Source: Paenibacillus timonensis
Lineage (GTDB): Bacteria; Bacillota; Bacilli; Paenibacillales; Paenibacillaceae
Assembly: GCF_009725205.1 (NCBI RefSeq)
Contig: NZ_WNZY01000001.1
Location: 1 to 64,000, forward strand
DNA: 64,000 bases
Direction: 5' to 3'
This document shows, piece by piece, positions 48,403 to 57,270 of the stretch. Made by a program: the position numbers and the translations under genes. Below the pieces are notes generated by a model. It was not told where the DNA came from and ran no database searches. It saw only the letters and a list, made by a program, of their open reading frames with translations. Position 1 is the first letter of the stretch, and the number at the start of each line of letters is the position of its first letter.

Positions 48403-49134
48403 ATGAAATGGCTCGGATGGATCTTGAAATTATGCGTAACGATTGTAGCGGTCAGTCTATTGACCGTTGCCACGACGGGATATATCGTCAATTCGTACAT
48501 CCAATCGCTTATGAGCAGTTATAACCTGCCGGTCACCGGACAGGCTCCCGGCTTTGGTGGGATCATGAAGGGGATGTTGGGGTTCGATAAGGATTCAGAC
48601 CGTACCGGTAAGGTAGAGGGGGAGACCGATCCAGGGGATAACGCAGACAAAGTCGACAGTAGCTCCGTCGCCGACGCCGACTCGAACAAGACCGGGGATA
48701 ATTCGACAGATCCGTCCGGCGGTGGTGGAGAGAAGAACGGGACTCCCAGTGGTAAGACATCGGAGACTAGCGGGAATCCCCCATCCGGGAGTACGGGCAA
48801 GGATGCCAACGAGACGGATCCGAATGGGAATGCGCCGGAGGACGCTTTGCCGGTCATGGGCGGAATGAGTGCCGGCGATGCCTTAGGCGAGGACCAGCAA
48901 GTCGTGGTGACACCGGATGATCTCGTCGCCAAGAAGGAGGAGCTGCCCGATAAGCAGAAGGAGGAGATTTTTGCGATCCTCATGAAGAAGCTGCCGCAGG
49001 AGGAGATGCAAATTTTAACCGTCGCTTTAGAGGGCGGACTGACCGAGACGGAGATGATGAACATCGAGCAAATGCTATCTAAACATCTGGACAAGACGGA
49101 ATATGCTAGGGTCATGGAATTGTTAAAAAAGTAA
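48403..49134 (+). CDS. Uncharacterised membrane-anchored protein with low-complexity linker
   Basis: A 243-residue protein I cannot assign to a function. Residues 8-30 form a membrane anchor or uncleaved signal (LKLCVTIVAVSLLTVATTGYIV). Residues about 60-150 are a disordered segment rich in Gly, Ser, Asp, Asn and Pro. The last 75 residues are helical and charged (DKQKEEIFAILMKKLPQEEM), with EGGLTETEMMNIEQML. AGGAGGG lies 7 nt before ATG. It lies between purA and the M23 peptidase, suggesting an envelope or spore-surface role; this is inference only. Confidence 0.8.
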   Translation: MKWLGWILKLCVTIVAVSLLTVATTGYIVNSYIQSLMSSYNLPVTGQAPGFGGIMKGMLGFDKDSDRTGKVEGETDPGDNADKVDSSSVADADSNKTGDNSTDPSGGGGEKNGTPSGKTSETSGNPPSGSTGKDANETDPNGNAPEDALPVMGGMSAGDALGEDQQVVVTPDDLVAKKEELPDKQKEEIFAILMKKLPQEEMQILTVALEGGLTETEMMNIEQMLSKHLDKTEYARVMELLKK

Positions 49135-49226
49135 CGCCAAACCCCCGGTATACAGGGAATGTCAGCGTTAACATTCACAGGATTGTAAATTAAAAAAACC
49201 GGCCGAGATGCCGCCAAATTCGCGAT

Positions 49227-49248
49227 AACCCGCTTCGTTAAGCGGGTT
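49227..49248 (+). terminator. Terminator-like hairpin before the M23 gene
   Basis: AACCCGCTT-CGTT-AAGCGGGTT, 9-bp stem with a tetraloop, followed by GTTTGCATTTT. Confidence 0.65.
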
Positions 49249-49373
49249 GTTTGCATTTTGGCCCAAGGTTGAAATCCCTTGCTGGGCTGTGTTAAAGTTA
49301 ACAATAGCGGTAAAAGGTTAAAATTTTGAAACCATTTTAAGTCGAATCGAGTCGATGAATAAAGGAGATCGGT

Positions 49374-50921
49374 ATGAAAGGTTTTACGGGAAAACGTTGG
49401 CAGCTGTGGCGCGGAGAAAACTCTCGAACGCAGGAGCAACACAGCCGCCCGGAAAACGATTCAGAGATATCCGAAGCAGAGAATGGGCGGAAATGGCCCC
49501 ATCTTCTTAAATCCCGCAAGGTCGCCCTGGCAGGGGCAGCGGTGGTATTGATCGCCGGTACGGTTTATTTGGCAGGGCAGCAATATGTCAAAGCCAATAC
49601 GGTAGCTTATTACCGGGTTTATGTCGGCGGGAAGGAAATTGGCACGATCGCGAGCGAATCGCAATTACAGGCTCTGATTAAACGCAAAGAGCAAGAATAT
49701 AAACAGAAGTACCCGGAAGTGGAGATGGCGGTGAATACCGAGGACATTACCACCAAACCGGAGCAGGCCTACAAAGCGGAAGTCGATGCGGATTCGACAC
49801 TCAATGAGCTATACGGGATGTTGACCGGCTATGCCAAAGGCGTTGAGCTGAAGGTGGACGGCAAAGTGATTGCTGTCGTGAAGGATCAGGAGGCGGCACG
49901 GGAAGTGCTGGACCGGGTCAAAACGAAATATGCACCGGATGTGGCAGCCAGCACGCTGGCAGCGAAAGTAAAACGCACCGGAGGCAACGCGACGGCGGGG
50001 GCCAAAACAAAGGCATCCAACACGACGCTGGAAACGGTGGAAATCGCCGAAGAGGTGGCGCAGGGTGAGATCAAATCAGATCCGAACAAGGTACTGAGCC
50101 CTGAGGAGGCTGTACGTAAGATTCTTCAGGGAGACGAGGAAGCCATTCAATATGAGGTACAGGAAGGGGACTCGATCTCGTCGATTGCGGCCCGTTTTGA
50201 TGTGTCTCAGAAGGAGTTGTTCGCGAACAATCCCGGGATTGAAGAGCTGACGCTGCAGATTGGAACGTTGCTGAACGTGAAGGCGGTCCAACCGGCGCTG
50301 ACGGTTCGCACCGTGGAGCATGTGACGGAAGAGATCATCACCGAACCGCAGGTGGTCGTCAAGACGAACGCCAGCATGCGATCTGGAGAGACCAAGGTCG
50401 TCTCGCCGGGGAGCAGCGGCCTGAAAACGATGGAGTATCGGATCACGAAGGAAAACGGCATGGTCGTGGATGAAGAATGGTTAGGCCAGGAGGTCACCAA
50501 GAAATCGTCGCCGAAGATCGTCGTGCGCGGCACGAAGGTCGTGCTGGGCGAAGGTTCCGGGCAGTTTGCCTGGCCGGTATCCAGCGCCAAGATGACAAGC
50601 AGCTATGGCGAGCGCTGGGGGCGGACGCATAAAGGCGTTGACCTCGTGTCCTCGAAACGCAATATCCTCGCCGCCGATGACGGGGTGGTCTCTTTTGTCG
50701 GGACGAAGACGGGCTACGGCAACTGCATCATCATCGATCACAAGAACGGGTATGAGACGCTGTATGGCCATTTAAGCAAGATCAGCGTGAAGAAAGGGCA
50801 AGTTGTCGAGAAGGGCGACAAGATCGGCGTCATGGGCAACACCGGGCGCTCGACCGGCACGCATCTTCATTTCGAGATTCATAAGAACGGCAGCATTCAG
50901 AACCCAATGAAGTATCTATAA
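49374..50921 (+). CDS. M23 family metallopeptidase with LysM and G5 domains
   Basis: A 515-residue peptidoglycan hydrolase-like protein. A 45-residue cytosolic N-terminus precedes one membrane helix (VALAGAAVVLIAGTVYLAG). Outside are a region of two beta-rich segments (about 75-170), a LysM motif (YEVQEGDSISSIAARFDVSQ, about 260-305), a G5 domain (about 310-385), and the M23 domain with the zinc ligands in THKGVDL and HLHFEIH. It probably cleaves peptide cross-links. GGAGATCG lies before ATG. Its place directly upstream of walRK, which controls wall hydrolases, suggests regulatory linkage. Confidence 0.93.
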   Translation: MKGFTGKRWQLWRGENSRTQEQHSRPENDSEISEAENGRKWPHLLKSRKVALAGAAVVLIAGTVYLAGQQYVKANTVAYYRVYVGGKEIGTIASESQLQALIKRKEQEYKQKYPEVEMAVNTEDITTKPEQAYKAEVDADSTLNELYGMLTGYAKGVELKVDGKVIAVVKDQEAAREVLDRVKTKYAPDVAASTLAAKVKRTGGNATAGAKTKASNTTLETVEIAEEVAQGEIKSDPNKVLSPEEAVRKILQGDEEAIQYEVQEGDSISSIAARFDVSQKELFANNPGIEELTLQIGTLLNVKAVQPALTVRTVEHVTEEIITEPQVVVKTNASMRSGETKVVSPGSSGLKTMEYRITKENGMVVDEEWLGQEVTKKSSPKIVVRGTKVVLGEGSGQFAWPVSSAKMTSSYGERWGRTHKGVDLVSSKRNILAADDGVVSFVGTKTGYGNCIIIDHKNGYETLYGHLSKISVKKGQVVEKGDKIGVMGNTGRSTGTHLHFEIHKNGSIQNPMKYL

Positions 50922-50935
50922 GATAGAAGATCAGT

Positions 50936-50968
50936 CCCGCAACCCGTGAGGGAGGCGGGCTTTTTTTT
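50936..50968 (+). terminator. Terminator after the M23 gene
   Basis: CCCGC and GCGGG with inner CC/GG pairing, followed by eight T residues. Confidence 0.85.
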
Positions 50969-51100
50969 GCCTCAACCCTTATTTACCCCGAAATCGGCGT
51001 TGTCAATCGTTACCGGATCGGCGGATAGCTGATGCGGCGTCAGATATGGTAAGATAGAGGGAGCAAAAGCCCATGGCTGAAAGTTGGGGTGAACGAAGTC

Positions 51101-51817
<717 letters not shown>

Positions 51818-51818
51818 A

Positions 51819-53642
51819 ATGAATCTGCCCTCTTTTTTTCGCACCATCCAGGCCAAACTGATCATCATCTACGTGCTCCTCATCCTGATCGCCATGCAGT
51901 TGATCGGGGTGTATTTCGTGAGCGCGATGAAGACCTCGCTGACCAGCAACTTCACGAAGGAGCTGCAGGAGCGGGCGGAGCTGCTCTCTGTGCTGGCGGC
52001 GCAAAACCTGGGCGTGACTGGAGAGTCGGCGGAAGAATCGATGGAGAATTTGCGCGTGCTGGTGAACAACCTGTTTAACATCGGCGGTGCTGAAATTCAG
52101 GTGCTTGATGCGAGCGGCAAGGTGTTGACGACGTCCAAGCCGTCCCACGCCGATTACGTGGGCACGAAGAACACGCAGACGGTCGTGAGCCGGGCCCTGC
52201 AAGGCATCCGCGACAACGAGGAATATATCATCGATGAGGATAACGTCCGGAAGAAGGTCGTCGCCAAGCCGGTGGTCAGCAGTGGAAAAATCGTCGGCGC
52301 GATCTACATCGCGGCGTCGATGAGCGAGCTGTACAGTACGATGGAGCGGATTAATAATATATTTATTTCCGGGATCTTGCTGGCGCTGGGGCTGACGGCG
52401 GTGCTTGGCGTCATCTTAGCGCATACGATCACCTCGCCGATTAAGGAGCTGACCCGGCGTGCCACGGCGGTGGCCGAAGGGGAGTTCCACCAGAAAATGC
52501 CCGTGCTTGGCAACGATGAGATCGGGCAGCTCAGTAAGGCATTTAACTATATGACCAGCCGACTTCGCGATGCGCTGGCGCAGAACGAGGAAGAGAAGGA
52601 GAAGCTCGCCTCGATCCTCACGAACATGAGCGACGGAGTGATCGCGACCGACGAGACCGGACGGGTCATCTTGATGAACCGGCGTGCGAGCGAGATGCTG
52701 GGGACACCGGATACGGCGCTCGACCGGGCCGATATCATGTCGCTGATGAACCTGCCGGAAGAGGAACGGGACGTGCTGGAGCAAGGGACGATGCACTCAA
52801 CGATTCTCGAAAATACCGGGCCGGACGGCGATGTTTTCCTCATCCGGGTGACGTTTACGCCGATTCATCGGCGGGAAATCGGGATCATCGGCACGATCGC
52901 CGTGCTTCAGGACGTCACCGAGCAGGAGAAGCTGGAGGCCTCGCGGCGGGAGTTCGTGGCCAACGTGTCGCATGAGTTGCGGACGCCGCTGACGACGATC
53001 AAGAGCTATACGGAAGCGCTGGAGGATGGCGCAATGGAGGATTCGGAGCTTGGGCCGCGGTTCGTGTCTGTGATTCAGAACCAGACCGAGCGGATGATCC
53101 GCCTCGTCACCGACCTGCTGCACCTGTCTCGCTTCGATTCCCAAGAGGCCGAACTTCGTAAGCAGCCGACGAACGTGATGGAGATGCTGGAGGATGTGGC
53201 GGATCGGTTTTCTTTTCAGATGCAGGAGAAAGGGATCAAGCCAACGCTATTTATCGCCAGTGACGTGGATACGGCTTGGATCGACCGTGACCAGATCGAC
53301 CAGGTGCTGGACAACCTGATCTCCAATGCGATGAAGTACACGCCGGAAGGCGGCACTATCACACTGGAAGCACACTTGACCGATGATCGCCAATTGGCGA
53401 TTTCGGTACAGGATACCGGGATCGGGATTCCTAAGAAGGACCTGGACCGGATATTTGAACGGTTTTATCGCGTCGATAAGGCGCGTTCTCGGAATATGGG
53501 CGGGACGGGCTTGGGATTGTCCATTGCCCGGGAAATTGTGCGCGCCCACGGCGGAACCATATCTCTGCAATCGGAATTCGGCAAAGGCACCAAGGTGACC
53601 TTTACGCTGCCGGCAGAGAAGCAAGGAGGCGAAGCGCGATGA
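51819..53642 (+). CDS. walK: Essential sensor histidine kinase WalK (YycG)
   Basis: A 607-residue membrane kinase partner of WalR. TM1 is about 14-34, an extracellular Cache/PAS-like domain about 35-182, TM2 about 184-207, then HAMP, a cytosolic PAS (about 260-370), HisKA with SHELRTPLTTIKSY (phospho-acceptor H385), and HATPase with the N box LISNAMKYTPEGG and GGTGLGLSIARE. Known WalK proteins sense wall status. ATG lies at a Bacillus-like start. Its stop overlaps walH by 4 nt. Confidence 0.97.
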   Translation: MNLPSFFRTIQAKLIIIYVLLILIAMQLIGVYFVSAMKTSLTSNFTKELQERAELLSVLAAQNLGVTGESAEESMENLRVLVNNLFNIGGAEIQVLDASGKVLTTSKPSHADYVGTKNTQTVVSRALQGIRDNEEYIIDEDNVRKKVVAKPVVSSGKIVGAIYIAASMSELYSTMERINNIFISGILLALGLTAVLGVILAHTITSPIKELTRRATAVAEGEFHQKMPVLGNDEIGQLSKAFNYMTSRLRDALAQNEEEKEKLASILTNMSDGVIATDETGRVILMNRRASEMLGTPDTALDRADIMSLMNLPEEERDVLEQGTMHSTILENTGPDGDVFLIRVTFTPIHRREIGIIGTIAVLQDVTEQEKLEASRREFVANVSHELRTPLTTIKSYTEALEDGAMEDSELGPRFVSVIQNQTERMIRLVTDLLHLSRFDSQEAELRKQPTNVMEMLEDVADRFSFQMQEKGIKPTLFIASDVDTAWIDRDQIDQVLDNLISNAMKYTPEGGTITLEAHLTDDRQLAISVQDTGIGIPKKDLDRIFERFYRVDKARSRNMGGTGLGLSIAREIVRAHGGTISLQSEFGKGTKVTFTLPAEKQGGEAR

Positions 53643-55105
53643 AGGAAAGGGTCAAATCGCTGGCGCTGGCCTTGCTGGTCGCGTGCAGCCTGGTACAGAG
53701 TTATTTCCTGATCTATCAATTGCCGGGCAGCAATCCGGTGGTCAAATCGGAGAGCGACTACATCCGCACGGAGAATATGGGGACGACCCAGGAGGCCGAT
53801 GTGATGCTCTTTCCGGCGCAAATTGCCGTACATATGGGCGAGGAGCGGCACACCGTGTTTTACCCGGATTCGACGTTTTACAATCTGATTTACAACCGGC
53901 TGAAGGGCCGTCAGTTCGAAGGTTTCCAGCGGTATGACATCGACAATATCCAGTGGTCCGACATTCGCAGTAAGGATATCGGCGTAGAACTGGAATTCGG
54001 CGGAGGCGTGCCAGTGCAGCTCCTGCAGAAGGTCATGCAGATAGCGCCGGACCCGCTGTTTGACGCGGAGAACGTCAACCGGCTGTTGATCTTCAACACG
54101 GGAACCGATGACCAGGTGCGCGTCTTTTTCTTTAGCTCTCGGGGTGACGTCGTGTACGAAGCGACCAAAGCCGACTTGACGGTGCAGGACGTCCAGCAGC
54201 AGGTCGATTTCGGCAAGGATTGGGTGCCGTATACTTTGACGGATGGCTACTATATTCCGGAGGAGCCGGTCGACCTGGTCGAAACGGGATTGAATATCGG
54301 GTTGTATACGACGGAGCAGATGCAGCGAAGCTTGTTCTTTGATCCGAGCATCACCCGTTATATCCGGGAAAAGGACGGCTCCGAAATTTACACGGACAGT
54401 AAACGCAGCCTTCAGGTCAAGCAAAACCGGAACTGGATCAACTACACCGATCCGGCCGCTCCCTCGGCAGGCGAGAACAGCCCGAGCAAAAACGTGCTGT
54501 CGGCGATTGATTTCGTCAACCAGTATGGCGGCTGGAACGGGAAATACCGGTTGGAACAAACGAGTGACGGTATCGAGGAAGACCAGCATCGGGTTGTGTT
54601 CCAGCAGTATTATGGGACCGGGCAGTTCGGCGCTTTCCCGATTATCGACCTGTCGACGTTCCACTACGGGGCGATCACGCTTGAAATGCGCCAAGGCACG
54701 ATTACCGGGTATGAGCGGTCGCTGATTTACGGCTCCGGCGGCAACTGGGAGAAGAAAGTTGTCTCCCTGCCGGGCGGCAAGGTGCTTCGTGAGCAAATTG
54801 CAGCGCTTCGGGCGGAGGCCGGCATCGCCGGGTTGTACCCGGCGTACTTGCCGTCGCTCACTGAAAAGGGCCTGCTGCTGAAGCCAACTTGGGTCGTCGA
54901 GCTTAGCAATGGCGCGACCCGGGTACTCAGCTTGGGCGCGGTGGAGAAGACCGAGGCGGATGTGAATGAGGGTGCCGGCGTAGGCGGGGATGCTGGAACT
55001 AACGCTGGCGTAGGCGCAGATGTTGGCGTTGATGCTGGTGGGAATGCTGGTGCCGGTGCTAATGGGAATGCTGCTGCAAATGATGCTGCAAATGCAAACG
55101 AGTAA
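53639..55105 (+). CDS. walH: WalK regulatory protein WalH (YycH)
   Basis: A 488-residue protein: an N-terminal membrane helix (LALALLVACSLVQSYFLIYQL) and a large extracellular domain. In Bacillus WalH and WalI bind and restrain WalK. FDPSITRYIREKDGSEIYTDSKR and YGGWNGKYRLEQ are YycH-like. The start overlaps walK (ATGA). The C-terminal 45 residues are unusual: an almost pure Gly/Ala/Asn/Val/Asp tail built from short degenerate repeats, absent from the common length of about 450 residues. Confidence 0.9.
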   Translation: MKERVKSLALALLVACSLVQSYFLIYQLPGSNPVVKSESDYIRTENMGTTQEADVMLFPAQIAVHMGEERHTVFYPDSTFYNLIYNRLKGRQFEGFQRYDIDNIQWSDIRSKDIGVELEFGGGVPVQLLQKVMQIAPDPLFDAENVNRLLIFNTGTDDQVRVFFFSSRGDVVYEATKADLTVQDVQQQVDFGKDWVPYTLTDGYYIPEEPVDLVETGLNIGLYTTEQMQRSLFFDPSITRYIREKDGSEIYTDSKRSLQVKQNRNWINYTDPAAPSAGENSPSKNVLSAIDFVNQYGGWNGKYRLEQTSDGIEEDQHRVVFQQYYGTGQFGAFPIIDLSTFHYGAITLEMRQGTITGYERSLIYGSGGNWEKKVVSLPGGKVLREQIAALRAEAGIAGLYPAYLPSLTEKGLLLKPTWVVELSNGATRVLSLGAVEKTEADVNEGAGVGGDAGTNAGVGADVGVDAGGNAGAGANGNAAANDAANANE

Positions 55106-55147
55106 CTTAGTCATTTCGTAGCCTCTTCCACGTCAAACGTTACTTTT

Positions 55148-55330
55148 TAACGGACTCAGGAGGCGTTATTGGGCCAAAGTTTGGGGGATCTTCGTGCTAA
55201 CGGACCCAGGAGACGTTATTCGGCTGGGTCGAGCCCAATTTGTTTCGATAGAGTGCGAATAGGGTCACTGGAGTCCGTTAGGCTGGGAAATCGACGGGAA
55301 ATACACCATTAACGTCACTACGGTCCGTTA
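55148..55330. repeat. Four palindrome-ended 21-bp repeats between walH and walI
   Basis: Copies at 55148-55168 and 55198-55218 (plus) and about 55259-55280 and 55310-55330 (minus). They share TAACGGAC at one end and, in three copies, CGTTA at the other (TAACG...CGTTA inverted ends), with a variable centre such as TCAGGAGG or CGTAGTGA. The copies face each other in pairs. The 281-bp gap otherwise holds nothing recognisable except the walI SD. Confidence 0.8.
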
Positions 55331-55386
55331 CGTCACGTTTCGGTACGGTATGAGAGAGTCGAATCTATACGAAAGGGGGACGAACC

Positions 55387-56136
55387 ATGGATTGGGGTCG
55401 GGCGAAAAACGTATTGATTTACGCCTTCTTGCTGTTGAATCTGGTGCTGGGTTATCAGCTGTGGAACGATCTGCGCGAGCAGGCCGACTCCAACCTGGAT
55501 ATCACCGCCCTGGAGAATAATACGCAGCAAGCGATGGACGAGAAGAACATTCGTGTGCTTGCCAAGATTCCGATGGAAACGCCGGAGCTGCCGAAGATCG
55601 CCTACCGGTTCGTGGACGATTCGCAAAGCGGTAAACTGACCGACCTGTCGGTGCCGGTTGATAGCAGGCTGATTTTTACGCCGAGGGATTTGGCGGCTGC
55701 ACTGAAGGCGAGCTTGCCGGACATCAGCGAGTATCGATATGACGAAGTGGCGAGCAGTTCGGACGTGTTTGTGTTGCATCCGTTGGTCGACGGGAAATGG
55801 CCGCTTTTCAAAATTGAGCTAAAACTGTTCAATAGCAATCAGAAGATCATTTCGTACCAGCGCCGGGCGATTGAGATCACCTATCCGGAGGAGGAGAAGC
55901 CGCAACGCGTGCTGTCCGCCTCGAAAGCGCTAGGGAACCTGATCGAGAACTTCCTTCCGGAAGGCTCGGTCGTTACGGAAGTGGAGTTGGGCTATTACGG
56001 CGAGGTGTTCGATTCGGATGCTCATCTGCCGGCCGCGCCGGCATGGAGGTTTATGCTGGAGAGCGGCAAGGAGTATTACGTGCAAGGCATCAGCGGCGAT
56101 GTCATCAGTCCGAACACAGAGAAAACGAAGGAGTAA
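55387..56136 (+). CDS. walI: WalK regulatory protein WalI (YycI)
   Basis: A 249-residue protein with an N-terminal helix (AKNVLIYAFLLLNLVLGYQLW) and an extracellular domain of the YycI/YycH type. With WalH it modulates WalK through the membrane. GAAAGGGGG precedes the ATG. walJ begins 9 nt after its stop. Separation from walH by a 281-bp repeat-bearing gap is atypical. Confidence 0.93.
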   Translation: MDWGRAKNVLIYAFLLLNLVLGYQLWNDLREQADSNLDITALENNTQQAMDEKNIRVLAKIPMETPELPKIAYRFVDDSQSGKLTDLSVPVDSRLIFTPRDLAAALKASLPDISEYRYDEVASSSDVFVLHPLVDGKWPLFKIELKLFNSNQKIISYQRRAIEITYPEEEKPQRVLSASKALGNLIENFLPEGSVVTEVELGYYGEVFDSDAHLPAAPAWRFMLESGKEYYVQGISGDVISPNTEKTKE

Positions 56137-56145
56137 TGGGAGATT

Positions 56146-56952
56146 ATGGGGATACGATTTTCGGTGCTGTCGAGTGGTTCGACGGGCAATGCAACGTTAG
56201 TTGCGAACGGGGAAGTCACGCTGATGGTCGATGCCGGCTTTAGTGCCAAACGCATCGATGAGCTGATGATGGAGCGCGGGGTGACCGGGCAGGAACTGAC
56301 GGGAATTCTGGTTACGCATGAGCATTCGGACCATATCAAGGGCCTAGGCGCGGTGGCGCGAAAATACAATCTGCCGATCTATGCAAACGAGAAGACGTGG
56401 GCCGCTATGGAAAAAGCAATCGGGAACCTCGCGGACGACCAGCGCTGCATCTTGGGTACCGGGGATACTCGCGATTTCGGCTCGCTCCGCGTGGAGTCGT
56501 TTGCCATCTCGCATGATGCCGCCGAGCCGGTGGGCTACAACTTTTACGATGGCAAAGAGAAGCTGAGCGTATGTACCGACCTCGGCTACGCCAGCGACAA
56601 GGTGAAGGAAGCGATCTGCGACGCTGACGTGTTGGTGCTCGAGGCGAATCACGATATCGAGATGCTGCGGATGGGACGTTACCCGTGGAACATCAAACGC
56701 CGCATTCTCGGCGACCTGGGACACTTGTCCAACGATGCAACCGGCGAGTTGATGAGCGAGATCTTGAACGGCCGCCTGAAGCGGACGTATCTGGCTCACC
56801 TTAGCCGCGAACACAATATGCTCGACTTGGCCAAGATGTCCGTTCGCGGCTCCATGGAAGACCGCGGCTGCTTCTTCCGGGACAGCGAGTTCAAGCTTTG
56901 CGAAACGTATTATGACCGACCCACGCCGTGGGATGTGTTGAGTGAGCGGTAG
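56146..56952 (+). CDS. walJ: MBL-fold hydrolase WalJ (YycJ)
   Basis: A 268-residue metallo-beta-lactamase-fold protein. The metal-binding THEHSDHIKG lies near residue 60, with GFSAKRIDELM before it, SHDAAEPVGY, SDKVKEAICDADVLVLEANHD and LAHLSREHN. Homologues act as nucleases or in coordinating replication with wall synthesis. Small SD-like GGGAG upstream. It ends the wal operon. Confidence 0.94.
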   Translation: MGIRFSVLSSGSTGNATLVANGEVTLMVDAGFSAKRIDELMMERGVTGQELTGILVTHEHSDHIKGLGAVARKYNLPIYANEKTWAAMEKAIGNLADDQRCILGTGDTRDFGSLRVESFAISHDAAEPVGYNFYDGKEKLSVCTDLGYASDKVKEAICDADVLVLEANHDIEMLRMGRYPWNIKRRILGDLGHLSNDATGELMSEILNGRLKRTYLAHLSREHNMLDLAKMSVRGSMEDRGCFFRDSEFKLCETYYDRPTPWDVLSER

Positions 56953-57150
56953 GTGGCGGCGGGAGGGGACCGATTGATGTTTGGAACCCGCCTAGGTTGG
57001 GCTAGCGTGTATATGTGGACTCATTCGTTGAATTATATATGATTTTTGGAATACAATGTGCTGCGGATGGAACCAAATTTGAAATTGTATACGATATTTC
57101 ATATAGATTCTGGCCGATTGACCTTCTGGACGAGAATGTGTATGAAAATT

Positions 57151-57195
57151 CGAATACATTCCGTTGAAAACGGCATAAACGGTGAAATGTATTCG
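57151..57195. repeat. Imperfect long hairpin downstream of walJ
   Basis: CGAATACATT (57151-57160) pairs with AATGTATTCG (57186-57195); inside, CCGTT-GAA-AACGG forms a second stem. Related GAATACA and ATAGATTCTG strings recur at 57050, 57111 and 57213. The 318-bp gap 56953-57270 has markedly more A+T than its neighbours and no supported gene. Confidence 0.55.
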
Positions 57196-57230
57196 GTTTT
57201 TCGCATACATTTATAGATTCTGACAAGCAA

Positions 57231-57260
57231 ACCGCCCGGGGATGGCGAACCCCGGGCGGT
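57231..57260. terminator. Bidirectional terminator downstream of the GH4 gene
   Basis: ACCGCCCGGGG and CCCCGGGCGGT form a perfect 11-bp stem with an 8-nt loop between convergent walJ and GH4 genes. Flanking T-runs are short (ATTTATT on plus, TTTGCTT on minus). Confidence 0.8.
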
Positions 57261-57270
57261 ATTTATTATG

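Noticed and set aside
53465-55114. 549-codon minus-strand frame opposite walK/walH
   Set aside because: Antisense of two certain genes; its N-terminal part mirrors the low-complexity WalH tail.
57002-57226. Two overlapping minus-strand frames of 72-74 codons downstream of walJ
   Set aside because: They span the hairpin and terminator; no SD and no known family.
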